DNA from: Thermoflexus hugenholtzii JAD2
GTDB taxonomy: Bacteria > Chloroflexota > Anaerolineae > Thermoflexales > Thermoflexaceae
DNA: 44,881 nt
Assembly: GCF_900187885.1 (NCBI RefSeq)
Contig: NZ_FYEK01000007.1
Coordinates: 1-44,881 of the forward strand
Direction of reading: 5' to 3'
Position numbers and translations under genes: made by a program. Positions 8,211 to 15,288 of the stretch are shown piece after piece. The notes under the pieces are model-generated. The model did not search any database, was not told the origin of the DNA, and worked only from the letters and a program-made list of their open reading frames with translations. The number at the start of each line of letters is the position of its first letter. The stretch's first letter is position 1.

Positions 8211-8540
8211 TCAGCCGATGCGGAAGAACGAGGTGAGACGGGTGGCCAGCATCATGTTGCCACTGACCTTGAGCTTGCCGCTCATGAAGGCCTTCATCGC
8301 ATCCAGCTTCCCGGTGGCGATGTCCACGAAATCCCGGGCGTCCATGGTGAGGGTGACGTCGGCCTTCTCCGCCTTTCCCTCGTGGACCGTGCAGGTCCCC
8401 TCGGAGATCACCAGATACCAGTCGCCGCCGCCCTCCCCGGTGAGGGAATACTGGATGGTGGCGCTCACGCCCTGGGCCTTGTCCGGCTGGAAGGCCTCGG
8501 GCATCCGCAAGATCACATCCCGCGCCGTCAGCTCGCTCAT
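8211..8540 (-). CDS. SCP2 sterol-binding domain protein
   Basis: 109 residues from ATG 8538-8540, with a strong GGAGG 6 nt upstream. It follows the SCP2 pattern: N-terminal ARDVILRMPEAFQPDKAQG, central YLVISEGTCTVHEG, then DVTLTMDARDFVDIATGKLD and the closing GKLKVSGNMMLATRLTSFF. SCP2 proteins bind lipids or acyl-CoAs in a hydrophobic tunnel. It lies 40 nt upstream of the acyl-CoA ligase that has its own SCP2-like tail. The frame is open upstream to ATG 8756 without a stop (separate entry), so a longer form may also be made. Confidence 0.88.
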   Translation of the reverse strand: MSELTARDVILRMPEAFQPDKAQGVSATIQYSLTGEGGGDWYLVISEGTCTVHEGKAEKADVTLTMDARDFVDIATGKLDAMKAFMSGKLKVSGNMMLATRLTSFFRIG

Positions 8541-8756
8541 GGGAACCTCCTTCCGAGAAGAGGGTGAGGATCGCCCGATGTCGGGCTGCCGAACCCAATC
8601 CCAGAGACAACGGAGGAGATGGAGCTCATCGCCGAAGGGCCGGACCTCCCCGGTGCGGAGGTCGGAGATCTCGCCCCGCAACCGGCCCTCGGCGCGGGAC
8701 TCCTCCAGCCAGACCCGCACCACGAACGAAGCCGCCCGCGCCCCCTGCCGCCCCAT
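8211..8756 (-). CDS. alternative long form: small conserved domain in frame with SCP2
   Basis: From ATG 8756, which has GAGGAGG just upstream, the frame runs uninterrupted into the SCP2 gene, making 181 residues. The first ~50 residues (ASFVVRVWLEES, LRGEISDLRTGEVRPFGD, LHLLRCLWDWVRQ) look like a genuine small beta-rich domain of the type usually found as a ~70-residue stand-alone protein. The linker (about 55-72) is low-complexity and encodes the ribosome site of the internal start. This could be a fusion, or two products from one frame. The short form is the safer annotation. Confidence 0.45.
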   Translation of the reverse strand: MGRQGARAASFVVRVWLEESRAEGRLRGEISDLRTGEVRPFGDELHLLRCLWDWVRQPDIGRSSPSSRKEVPMSELTARDVILRMPEAFQPDKAQGVSATIQYSLTGEGGGDWYLVISEGTCTVHEGKAEKADVTLTMDARDFVDIATGKLDAMKAFMSGKLKVSGNMMLATRLTSFFRIG

Positions 8757-8958
8757 CGCCTCCTCAACGCACCGCGATCTGCAGAGGAGTTTATTCCCGA
8801 AAAGTTCAGAAGAGGTTCAGAAACCACCCCTCGCATTCCTCAGATTTGTGAATACTGGCACAGAGCGAGGTTCGCCGGTTTTCGATGAGGGGATTAGAAT
8901 AAGCGGTAAGGCCGGGGCGGGCGGCTGTCTGACTTTGCCGGCGGTTCGGGAGGGGGTC

Positions 8959-9906
8959 ATGGTCTCTTCGATTGAGGAGGTCCAGGAACGGCTGGCGGCT
9001 CAGCAATACATCGCCTCCGATGAGATCGCCACCACAGTTTTCCTGGCCGAACGGCTGGGCAAGCCCGTGCTGATCGAGGGTCCCGCCGGGGTGGGCAAGA
9101 CGGAGCTGGCCAAGGCCTGGGCCGCGGCCACGGGGCGCCCCCTCATCCGCCTGCAGTGCTATGAGGGGCTGGATGAGACCAAGGCCCTTTACGAGTGGGA
9201 ATACGCCAAGCAGATGCTCTACACCCAGCTGCTGCGGGACAAGCTCAACGCGGTCCTGGCCGATGCCGCCACCCTGCGGGAGGCCGCCGACCGCATCGCT
9301 CAGGAGGAGGATGTCTTCTTCTCCCTGCGCTTTCTGCTCCCCCGGCCCCTGCTCAAAGCCATCCTCTCCGACGAGCCGGTGGTCCTCCTCATCGACGAGA
9401 TCGACCGCGCCGACGCCGAGTTCGAGGCCTTTCTCCTGGAGGTCCTCAGCGACTTCCAGGTCAGCGTCCCCGAGCTGGGGACCCTGCGGGCCAAGCACAT
9501 CCCGACCGTCTTCCTCACCAGCAACAACACGCGGGAGCTGAGCGAGGCCCTTAAGCGGCGCTGTCTTTATCTGTTCATCGATTACCCGTCCCTGGAGCAG
9601 GAGCTGGCCATCGTGCGGCTGAAAGTGCCCGAGCTGGCCCCTCAGCTGGCCCGGCAGGCGGTGGAGCTGGTGCAGCGCCTGCGCCGCCTGGATCTCAAAA
9701 AGCAGCCCAGCATCAGCGAGACCCTGGATTGGGCTCGGGCCCTGGTGGCCCTGAACGCCCAGCACCTGGACCGCAAGACCCTAGAGAGCACGCTCACGGT
9801 CCTCCTCAAGCACGAGGCCGACCTCCAGCGGGGCCGCCGCCTGCTGAACGGCGGCGAGGAGGCCCGGCGGCCCCGCCGTGCCCCGCCGTGGGCCAGCGAC
9901 TCTTGA
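8959..9906 (+). CDS. MoxR-family AAA+ ATPase
   Basis: 315 residues from ATG 8959 (GGGAGGGGG just upstream); the same frame is open far to the left, but that part overlaps minus-strand genes and is not coding. Walker A is GPAGVGKTEL (41-50), Walker B LLIDEIDRAD (about 143-152), sensor 1 FLTSNNTREL, then ALKRRCLYLFIDYP (arginine finger region). MoxR ATPases are chaperones that insert cofactors or metals, usually with a VWA-domain (CoxE-like) partner encoded next door. No VWA gene is present here; the convergent neighbour is a CtaG-like protein. A weak promoter-like TAGAAT lies at 8895-8900. Confidence 0.9.
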   Translation: MVSSIEEVQERLAAQQYIASDEIATTVFLAERLGKPVLIEGPAGVGKTELAKAWAAATGRPLIRLQCYEGLDETKALYEWEYAKQMLYTQLLRDKLNAVLADAATLREAADRIAQEEDVFFSLRFLLPRPLLKAILSDEPVVLLIDEIDRADAEFEAFLLEVLSDFQVSVPELGTLRAKHIPTVFLTSNNTRELSEALKRRCLYLFIDYPSLEQELAIVRLKVPELAPQLARQAVELVQRLRRLDLKKQPSISETLDWARALVALNAQHLDRKTLESTLTVLLKHEADLQRGRRLLNGGEEARRPRRAPPWASDS

Positions 9907-9945
9907 GCCCGGAAACCGGGGCCGTTCAGGCCCGGGCTTCTTCCT
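9906..9945 (+). terminator. possible terminator between MoxR and the CtaG-like gene
   Basis: AGCCCGG (9906-9912) pairs with CCGGGCT (9932-9938) and is followed by TCTTCCTTCC, a weak pyrimidine tract. The hairpin overlaps the 3' end of the convergent CtaG-like gene, so it can only be a terminator for the plus-strand MoxR transcript. Confidence 0.35.
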
Positions 9946-10693
9946 TCCCGAACCAGCGGAAGAACACCACGGTCAGGGCGCCCAGGTAGATCAGCGCGCC
10001 CGGCACCCACATGAAGAGCCCCGCCAGCCGCTGGTCCTCCAGGGAGGACGGCGCGCACACTTCGAAGCCCAGGGCGGAGGGGTTGTAAATCCGGGTGTCT
10101 GGAAACGTGAACAGAGCGCCTAACAAGGTGGTCGGCATGGCCAAGAAGAACAGATAGAGGACCTGGCCGGGCTCGGAGAGGCGGGGCCAGGCCGGGGTCG
10201 GGCTCAGCACCGGCCCCCAGGCCAGCATCGCGGCGAGCAGGAACAGGAACTGCTTGAGGGCCCAGAGGGCCACGCTGCGGGAGGACACCTCGAAGAGGGC
10301 CGGCGTGTGCCAAGCGAAGAAGATCAGGTTGGCGGCCAGATAGGCCGGGATCGGCCGGATGAGCCAGCGGCCCGCCCCGGCCAGGGGAGGCCACCGGACC
10401 AAGGGGCGGAAGAAAGGCTCCGGCAGGCCCATCCAGAGCAGGGGGGCAGCCAGGCCGGTCAAGGCCACGAACTGGGCCATGTTGACGGTGAACCGGAGGT
10501 CCGGGCCCAGCAGCAGCGGGGACGGGATGAAGCCGAAGGCGGCCCAGCCCAGGCCGAGCAGGAACCATCCGAGATGGGCCCGCCGCCGGGTCGCCGGCAG
10601 CTGCTCATACACCCCCGCGATCCCCACGAAATACGCCCCCAGGGCCGCCAGGATCCCCACCCCCAGGATGGGCACCACCGCTTCCCAGGTCAT
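9926..10693 (-). CDS. cytochrome c oxidase assembly factor CtaG-like membrane protein
   Basis: 255 residues from ATG 10693 (GGAGG 7-8 nt upstream); six codons further upstream there is another ATG without a ribosome site. The protein has about seven hydrophobic helices. Landmarks of the caa3-type CtaG family are the early helix VVPILGVGILAALGAYFVGI, LRFTVNMAQFVALTGLAAPLL, FFAWHTPALFE and YLFFLAMPTTLLGALFTF. Family members help deliver copper to the CuB site of caa3 oxidase, but no oxidase genes are in the window. The gene is convergent with MoxR; a copper cluster lies far away at 39.5-43.6 kb. Confidence 0.8.
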   Translation of the reverse strand: MTWEAVVPILGVGILAALGAYFVGIAGVYEQLPATRRRAHLGWFLLGLGWAAFGFIPSPLLLGPDLRFTVNMAQFVALTGLAAPLLWMGLPEPFFRPLVRWPPLAGAGRWLIRPIPAYLAANLIFFAWHTPALFEVSSRSVALWALKQFLFLLAAMLAWGPVLSPTPAWPRLSEPGQVLYLFFLAMPTTLLGALFTFPDTRIYNPSALGFEVCAPSSLEDQRLAGLFMWVPGALIYLGALTVVFFRWFGKEEARA

Positions 10694-10759
10694 CCCCTGC
10701 CTCCGACGCATGCGTGTTTGAGTTTATTGTAAGCAACGCGCCATGCTCACGCCTCATGC

Positions 10760-10805
10760 GCGAGGAAAAACAAAGGCTGGGAAGGACTGTGAGCCCTCCC
10801 AGCCT
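10760..10805 (-). terminator. rho-independent terminator of the LysM/M23 peptidase gene
   Basis: AGGCTGGGA (10774-10782) and TCCCAGCCT (10797-10805) form a perfect 9-bp stem. On the minus strand it is followed by TTTGTTTTTCC. It lies 36 nt past the peptidase stop codon and before the CtaG-like gene start, and so separates the two transcription units. Confidence 0.85.
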
Positions 10806-10840
10806 CATCCTTTACCGAGTTACCGAGAGGCGACGCTGAA

Positions 10841-12085
10841 CTACGGAAGCACGCGCCAGGGGTTCACGAAGCCGCCGGGTCCTCGGATCTCAAAGTGCAG
10901 GTGCGGCCCGGTGGAACGCCCGGTGGAGCCCACCAGGCCGATGGTCGCCCCCTTGGCCACCTGCTGCCCGCAACCGACGAAGATGGCGCTGAGGTGTGCG
11001 TAATACGTCTGGTAGCCGTTCCCATGGTCCAGGACGATCAGGTTGCCATAGCCAACGGTGCTCCAGCCGGCGTAAACCACGGTGCCGGCGTCCGCTGCAT
11101 AGACCGGATCGCCCAGACGGCCGGCGAAATCCACCCCCGGATGGTAGGCGGTGAAATCATAGCCGGACCGCCAGCGGCTGTTAACCGGCCAGACGAAACT
11201 TCCCGTGCCCAGCGGGGGGACCTGCACGCTAGGGCAGGCCCCCGAGGGCAGCCGCTTGCCGCCCGCCACCACCACATAGGCCTGACGAGGCGGGGTCCAT
11301 CCGGCGAAGGGACGCGTGCCGCCCGGCACGATCAGCACCTGCCCCACCTGGGGCTCTCCTCCTTCCATCAGGCCGTTCCACTCCGCGTTGCGGATGGCCT
11401 CCGGGCTCACCTTGTATTTCTGGGCGATGGCCTCCAGGGTCTCCCCCTCTTTGACCACGTGAAGCACGCCATCCACCGGAGGGATGTTCAGGACCTGGCC
11501 GATCTCCAGCATGTGGGGATCATCCTGGAGGACATCGTAGTTCGCCCAGAGGATGGTCTCAGGCCGCAGTTTGAATTTCTCCGCGATGCCGAAGAGGGTG
11601 TCACCCGCCTGGACCGTGTAGGTGATGATGCCCCGCCGGGGCCGTTCTGGGATCTCGGTGTGGAGATCCACCTGGCGGATCAGCAAGGCCGGGCTGTTCC
11701 GACGGGTTCCGCCCAGATAGGCGGATCGACGGAGCAGGGCCTGCAGCACCTCGGGGGAAGCCGGCTGAGCCGAGGCGGCCTGAGGGAGACGCACCGGCTG
11801 GAACAGCCAGGCCGGAGCCGCACGGCCCTGGACGAGGCCCAGATAGACCAGGCCCACTGCCAGGACCAGCCCGACATGCCGGCTGTAATGGGTCCACAAA
11901 TCGAGGGCGAACGCCCCCGCTCTCCGGATGGGCTCCTGCAGCCGGGCGGCCCATCCTTCCAGCCGGGCCCGCACCCAGGAACCCACTCGCGACATCCACT
12001 CTGTATCCTCAATGGCAAGACGTTGCGGACGGCCCTCAATCCTCCCCCGTCGGGGAGACCTTGGCACCGAGGAGTGGGAATTCAT
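10841..12085 (-). CDS. LysM-domain M23 family peptidase (membrane-anchored)
   Basis: 414 residues. After a basic cytoplasmic N-terminus comes one membrane segment (HVGLVLAVGLVYLGLVQ, about 70-86). Two LysM repeats follow: YTVQAGDTLFGIAEKF (about 155-203) and HVVKEGETLEAIAQKY (about 207-253). The C-terminal ~110 residues are a peptidase M23 (LytM) domain with zinc ligands in HPGVDFAG and HLHFE. It probably binds peptidoglycan through LysM and cleaves or senses it outside the membrane. ATG 12085 has AGGAGG 9-10 nt upstream, and a near-consensus promoter lies at 12191-12219, so the gene is monocistronic, ended by the terminator at 10760-10805. Confidence 0.93.
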   Translation of the reverse strand: MNSHSSVPRSPRRGRIEGRPQRLAIEDTEWMSRVGSWVRARLEGWAARLQEPIRRAGAFALDLWTHYSRHVGLVLAVGLVYLGLVQGRAAPAWLFQPVRLPQAASAQPASPEVLQALLRRSAYLGGTRRNSPALLIRQVDLHTEIPERPRRGIITYTVQAGDTLFGIAEKFKLRPETILWANYDVLQDDPHMLEIGQVLNIPPVDGVLHVVKEGETLEAIAQKYKVSPEAIRNAEWNGLMEGGEPQVGQVLIVPGGTRPFAGWTPPRQAYVVVAGGKRLPSGACPSVQVPPLGTGSFVWPVNSRWRSGYDFTAYHPGVDFAGRLGDPVYAADAGTVVYAGWSTVGYGNLIVLDHGNGYQTYYAHLSAIFVGCGQQVAKGATIGLVGSTGRSTGPHLHFEIRGPGGFVNPWRVLP

Positions 12086-12190
12086 CCCTCGGATCCTCCT
12101 AATCAGGAAGGGCGAAATGGCGGCTGTCCCTCCCCGCGGATAGAGGGCCCTCGGCCCTCCCCCCCGCCCGGGTCCGAGCGGGTTGCCCCC

Positions 12191-12219
12191 ATTATAGGGG
12201 ATCCCCCCTCCCCCCGCAA
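12191..12219 (-). promoter_or_regulatory. sigma70-type promoter of the LysM/M23 gene
   Basis: On the minus strand TTGCGG (12214-12219), a 17-bp spacer and TATAAT (12191-12196). It leaves a leader of about 100 nt before ATG 12085. The -10 is a perfect consensus in a very GC-rich surrounding. Confidence 0.7.
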
Positions 12220-12259
12220 GCCATGGTTGTGAAAATCAAAACAAACGAGGGGCCTTCCG

Positions 12260-12736
12260 CTACCGAATGGGGCGGAAGCCTTGAAGGTCCCGGAGGCTGC
12301 CGACCCGCTCCGGGGCCGGGCGGAAGACGGCTTCTACCCGTATGCCGACAGCCCAAGGGGTTCCGTCATCCAGCAGGTCGTGGATGAAGAGGGCGTCGGC
12401 GCCATCCAGGCGGATCAGGCCGAGGGTGCGGGGATGCGCCAGCCGGCTCCCATCCGGGGCGAGATACACCCGCGTCCATGAGAGGAGCGTCCCCTGCGGG
12501 CCCACCTCCACCCATGCCCCCTCGTCCAGCCCACCCAGGCAGCGCTCACAGAAACGGCGGGCCGGAACGTAGGTGTATCGACAACGGGGGCAGCGGGTCC
12601 CGTAGATCTTGCCGGCCTGCAGGCCGCGCAGCCAGCGCTCCCCGGCCACCCCTGCGGTGTAGACCCCCTCCAGCCGGATCGTGCCGTGCCAGGCGCGGGC
12701 GTCCCCCGCGTGAAGGATCCGTTCGATGAGCGCCAT
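12260..12736 (-). CDS. DUF35 / OB-fold Zn-ribbon acyl-CoA-associated protein
   Basis: 158 residues. A rubredoxin-like zinc ribbon is formed by CPRC (49-52) and CERC (63-66), followed by an OB-fold half: GTLLSWTRVYLAPDG, LGLIRLDGADALFIHDLL and GIRVEAVF. DUF35 proteins bind acyl-CoAs and partner thiolase-like enzymes, as in the archaeal HMG-CoA synthase/thiolase complex and the Ltp2-ChsH2 steroid aldolase. It is the last gene of a run of thiolase-like and two DUF35 genes (11-nt gap to the previous one), so it is expected to be a subunit with them. Confidence 0.88.
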   Translation of the reverse strand: MALIERILHAGDARAWHGTIRLEGVYTAGVAGERWLRGLQAGKIYGTRCPRCRYTYVPARRFCERCLGGLDEGAWVEVGPQGTLLSWTRVYLAPDGSRLAHPRTLGLIRLDGADALFIHDLLDDGTPWAVGIRVEAVFRPAPERVGSLRDLQGFRPIR

Positions 12737-12747
12737 CAGGGCCTCCT

Positions 12748-13272
12748 TCAGGCTTCCAGGGGTCGGAAATACCGGATGTCGGTGATCGCACCCTCCCGCT
12801 CGTGCGGCGGCTTCCAGACCGCTTGGACCCGCATGCCGACCCGGACCCGCTGGAGGATCTCCTCGAGGGTCTGCCCGACCTCCCCCAGCTTGTGCAGAAT
12901 CCCCATCCCGGGGGAGGCGCCATCGATGGCGATGACGGCAGGGACCTCCGGGACCTCCAGGCGGCGCATGTCCCAGGAGATGGTGCACACCGAGAAGGTG
13001 ATCACTGTGCCGGTATCGGCCAGGGGGACCCATTCGTCGGTGGGGCGGAAGCACTGCTCGCAGAACATACGGGGCGGGATCATCACCCGGCCGCAGGATC
13101 GGCAGCGCCGGCCGATCAGCCGGCCGTTCTTCAGCTCAGCCAGGAAGCGCCCCACCGCCACCCCGGCGTCCCAGGCGTATTCGCCCCGCAACGGCGCCCG
13201 GGTGGTGAGCACCCGTCCCTGTTCGATATCCTCCGGCCGGAGGCCGGTGGTGGGGTAGACCCAGCGCTCCAT
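12748..13272 (-). CDS. DUF35 / OB-fold Zn-ribbon acyl-CoA-associated protein, second copy
   Basis: 174 residues. Zinc-ribbon cysteines lie in CRSC and CEQC (about 57-73), followed by the OB fold (GTVITFSVCTISWDM, VPAVIAIDGASPGMGILHKLG, VGMRVQAVW). It differs much from the neighbour, so the two are old paralogues rather than a recent duplication. Fifteen nt separate it from the thiolase-like gene upstream. As known for this family, it probably supports acyl-CoA binding by the thiolase-like protein. Confidence 0.88.
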   Translation of the reverse strand: MERWVYPTTGLRPEDIEQGRVLTTRAPLRGEYAWDAGVAVGRFLAELKNGRLIGRRCRSCGRVMIPPRMFCEQCFRPTDEWVPLADTGTVITFSVCTISWDMRRLEVPEVPAVIAIDGASPGMGILHKLGEVGQTLEEILQRVRVGMRVQAVWKPPHEREGAITDIRYFRPLEA

Positions 13273-13287
13273 GGGGCTTTCCTCCCC

Positions 13288-14454
13288 TTAGATTCCCAGG
13301 ATGATCACCGTGCCGACCTGCATCAGATCCCCCCAGGCCTGGGCCAGGCCCCGCCGGGGCTGGCCGGGCACCTGGCGCTTGCCGGCCTCCCCGCGGAGCT
13401 GCCAGAAGATCTCGGCCACCTTCATCAGGCCGGCGGCTGCGATGGGGTTCCCAACCCCCAGGAGCCCTCCGGAGGGCGTAACCGGCATGTCCCCGTCCCG
13501 GTTGGCGATCCCAAGGGCGATCAGCTCAGCCGCCTTCCCGCGATCCGCCAGCAGCAGCCCCTCCAGGTGATGCAGCTCCTTATAATCGAAGGGATCATAG
13601 GGCTCCACGATGTGGATCTCCTTGCGGGGCTCTTTGATGCCGGCCATCGCGTAGGCCTTGCGGGCGGCTTCTTCCACATACGTGGGGTAAGAGAGGTCCC
13701 GATTGGTCCAGTATTGGGTGTCCAGGGACCAGCCCACGCCCTCCACCCAGACCGGTTTGTTCGTCACCCGCCGGGCCACGTGCTCGGCGGCCATCACGAT
13801 GGCCACCGCCCCATCGCTGGTCGGGGAGACGTCCAGCCGCTGCACCGGCCAGGCCAGCACCTCTGAGTTCAACACATCCTCCACCGTGATGTTCGGATCG
13901 CCCAGCTGGGCCGCCGGATGGTCGGCCGCGTTGCGCTTGTTCTTCACCGCCACCATCGCGATGTCCCGCTTCGTGAGCCCGTATTTCGTCATATATGCGT
14001 TCATCTCGAGGGCGAAGATCCACAGGAGGTTGGGGCCCAGGGGGCGCTCCAGGGTGTGATCGAAAATGTAATTGAAGGCCGCCTGCGGGTGCGGGTGGCA
14101 GGAGGACATCTTCTCCTCACACACCACCAGCACTGTGTCAAACATCCCGCTGGCGATGTGATACCAGCCCTGGATGGCGGCGAAGACCCCGGTCCCGCCG
14201 CCCACGTATCCCCGGATGGTGGGCTTGCCCCAGGCGCCTGCCCCCGGGCTCAGATACTCCACCTTCATATGGACCCCGTCGAAGGCATCGGGGGCGGAGC
14301 CCAGCACGACCGCGTCGATCTGATCCAGGGTCATCTCGCAGGACTCCAGGGCCTTGTGGGCGGCCTCCCAGGCCAGCTCCGGGCCGGTCTCCAGGGCCCG
14401 GCGCACGAACTTGGTCATCCCCGCACCGACGATGGCCACTCGCCGTCCCGCCAT
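13288..14454 (-). CDS. thiolase-like (SCP-x/Ltp type) protein lacking the nucleophilic Cys
   Basis: 388 residues with the two-fold thiolase fold: VAIVGAGMTKF start, a tetramer/loop region, VKNKRNAADHP, and the C-terminal TPSGGLLGVGNPIAAAG. The position of the acyl-accepting Cys reads GYVGGGTGVFAA with no Cys, and the usual GHP His motif reads GNP. It therefore cannot run the normal thiolase reaction. Such thiolase-like proteins with a DUF35 partner include Ltp2 retro-aldolases of steroid side-chain degradation. Start chosen at ATG 14454 with GAGGAGG upstream. Aldolase-like activity is inference. Confidence 0.85.
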   Translation of the reverse strand: MAGRRVAIVGAGMTKFVRRALETGPELAWEAAHKALESCEMTLDQIDAVVLGSAPDAFDGVHMKVEYLSPGAGAWGKPTIRGYVGGGTGVFAAIQGWYHIASGMFDTVLVVCEEKMSSCHPHPQAAFNYIFDHTLERPLGPNLLWIFALEMNAYMTKYGLTKRDIAMVAVKNKRNAADHPAAQLGDPNITVEDVLNSEVLAWPVQRLDVSPTSDGAVAIVMAAEHVARRVTNKPVWVEGVGWSLDTQYWTNRDLSYPTYVEEAARKAYAMAGIKEPRKEIHIVEPYDPFDYKELHHLEGLLLADRGKAAELIALGIANRDGDMPVTPSGGLLGVGNPIAAAGLMKVAEIFWQLRGEAGKRQVPGQPRRGLAQAWGDLMQVGTVIILGI

Positions 14455-14483
14455 TTGGCCTTACCTCCTCGGGCAGATCCGCA

Positions 14484-14876
14484 TCACCAGAGGGTTTCCA
14501 CTAAGCCGGAGCGCCGGATGATCTCATCATAGGTGACCAGGACCGCCCCGTAGCGCCGGGCGATGGCCACGATCACCCGATCGTGCAGGTCCTCGATCTC
14601 CGGCAGCTCCCGCACCAGCGCCAACAGGTTGAGGTCCAGGGGCACCACCTCGAATCTCCCCCCACCAAGCAGTGTGGCCAGGGCGGCCTCCCAGAGGGGT
14701 GGGATCAGCTCTTTCTCCTCGATCCGGATCAGCTCCAGCAGGACGACGATGGGGATCAGCCCTCTGGCCTCCCCTCGCTCGATCTCCCGGAAAGCCTGCC
14801 GGGCCGCCGGGCTGAGCCGCTCATCCCGCGTGAGATACCAGATCAGGGCGTGAGTATCCAGAACGTAGGTTCTCAC
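14484..14876 (-). CDS. PIN-domain protein (toxin-like)
   Basis: 130 residues from GTG 14876, which overlaps the upstream gene's stop (GTGA); ATG at 14912 would give a 12-residue unrelated extension inside that gene. PIN features: TYVLDTHALIWYLTRD at the N-terminus, VLLELIRIEEK in the middle, and LHDRVIVAIARR plus LVTYDEIIRRSG near the end (acidic active-site residues). The LDTHALIWYL class is common among chromosomal PIN toxins. It is coupled to a small coiled-coil gene that takes the antitoxin position. It interrupts the two thiolase-like genes. Confidence 0.85.
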   Translation of the reverse strand: MRTYVLDTHALIWYLTRDERLSPAARQAFREIERGEARGLIPIVVLLELIRIEEKELIPPLWEAALATLLGGGRFEVVPLDLNLLALVRELPEIEDLHDRVIVAIARRYGAVLVTYDEIIRRSGLVETLW

Positions 14877-15097
14877 AGGAGCCTCGGTTTCGGCGGGATC
14901 AGATCCTCCCACTCTTCATGCCACCGGGCCTGGATCTCCCGTCGCACCTGGCGCACGAGCTCCGGGTCTACCCGCTGGCCGGAGAAGGAGGGAAGATGAC
15001 GGCGGTGAGCGGCCAGGATGAAGCGCAGCACGTGCTTAAGCATCAGGACCTCGTTCTCCAGCTGCTCCAGCCTTCCGCGTAGCTCCTCCGGATGCAT
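14873..15097 (-). CDS. small coiled-coil protein, candidate antitoxin of the PIN gene
   Basis: 74 residues from ATG 15097 (GGAGG 6-7 nt upstream). The N-terminal half, ELRGRLEQLENEVLMLKHVL, is a heptad-rich helix likely to dimerise; the rest (HRRHLPSFSGQR, VRREIQARWHEEW) is charged and helical. It has no recognised ribbon-helix-helix, AbrB or Phd DNA-binding unit. Its place, directly upstream of and overlapping the PIN gene by 4 nt, is the usual antitoxin position. Function is inferred from context only. Confidence 0.6.
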   Translation of the reverse strand: MHPEELRGRLEQLENEVLMLKHVLRFILAAHRRHLPSFSGQRVDPELVRQVRREIQARWHEEWEDLIPPKPRLL

Positions 15098-15288
15098 GGG
15101 CACCTCCGGCCGATCGCGGGGAAGTTCATCCCGCAGCGCGGGGAACCTCTCCCTCTCCTCCCGGCGGCGGACCGTTCGAGGCGCCGCCCCGATGCTTCTG
15201 GCCCGGCCACAAGGAGGCATGGCGGGTCGGCCCGAAGGGCCGGCGTTCACTGACACGCGTTCCGGGGACATCCGGGCAAGGCCCATCG

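Noticed and set aside
9926-10805. CtaG-like gene and LysM/M23 gene as one operon
   Set aside because: A strong rho-independent terminator lies between them, facing the right way.
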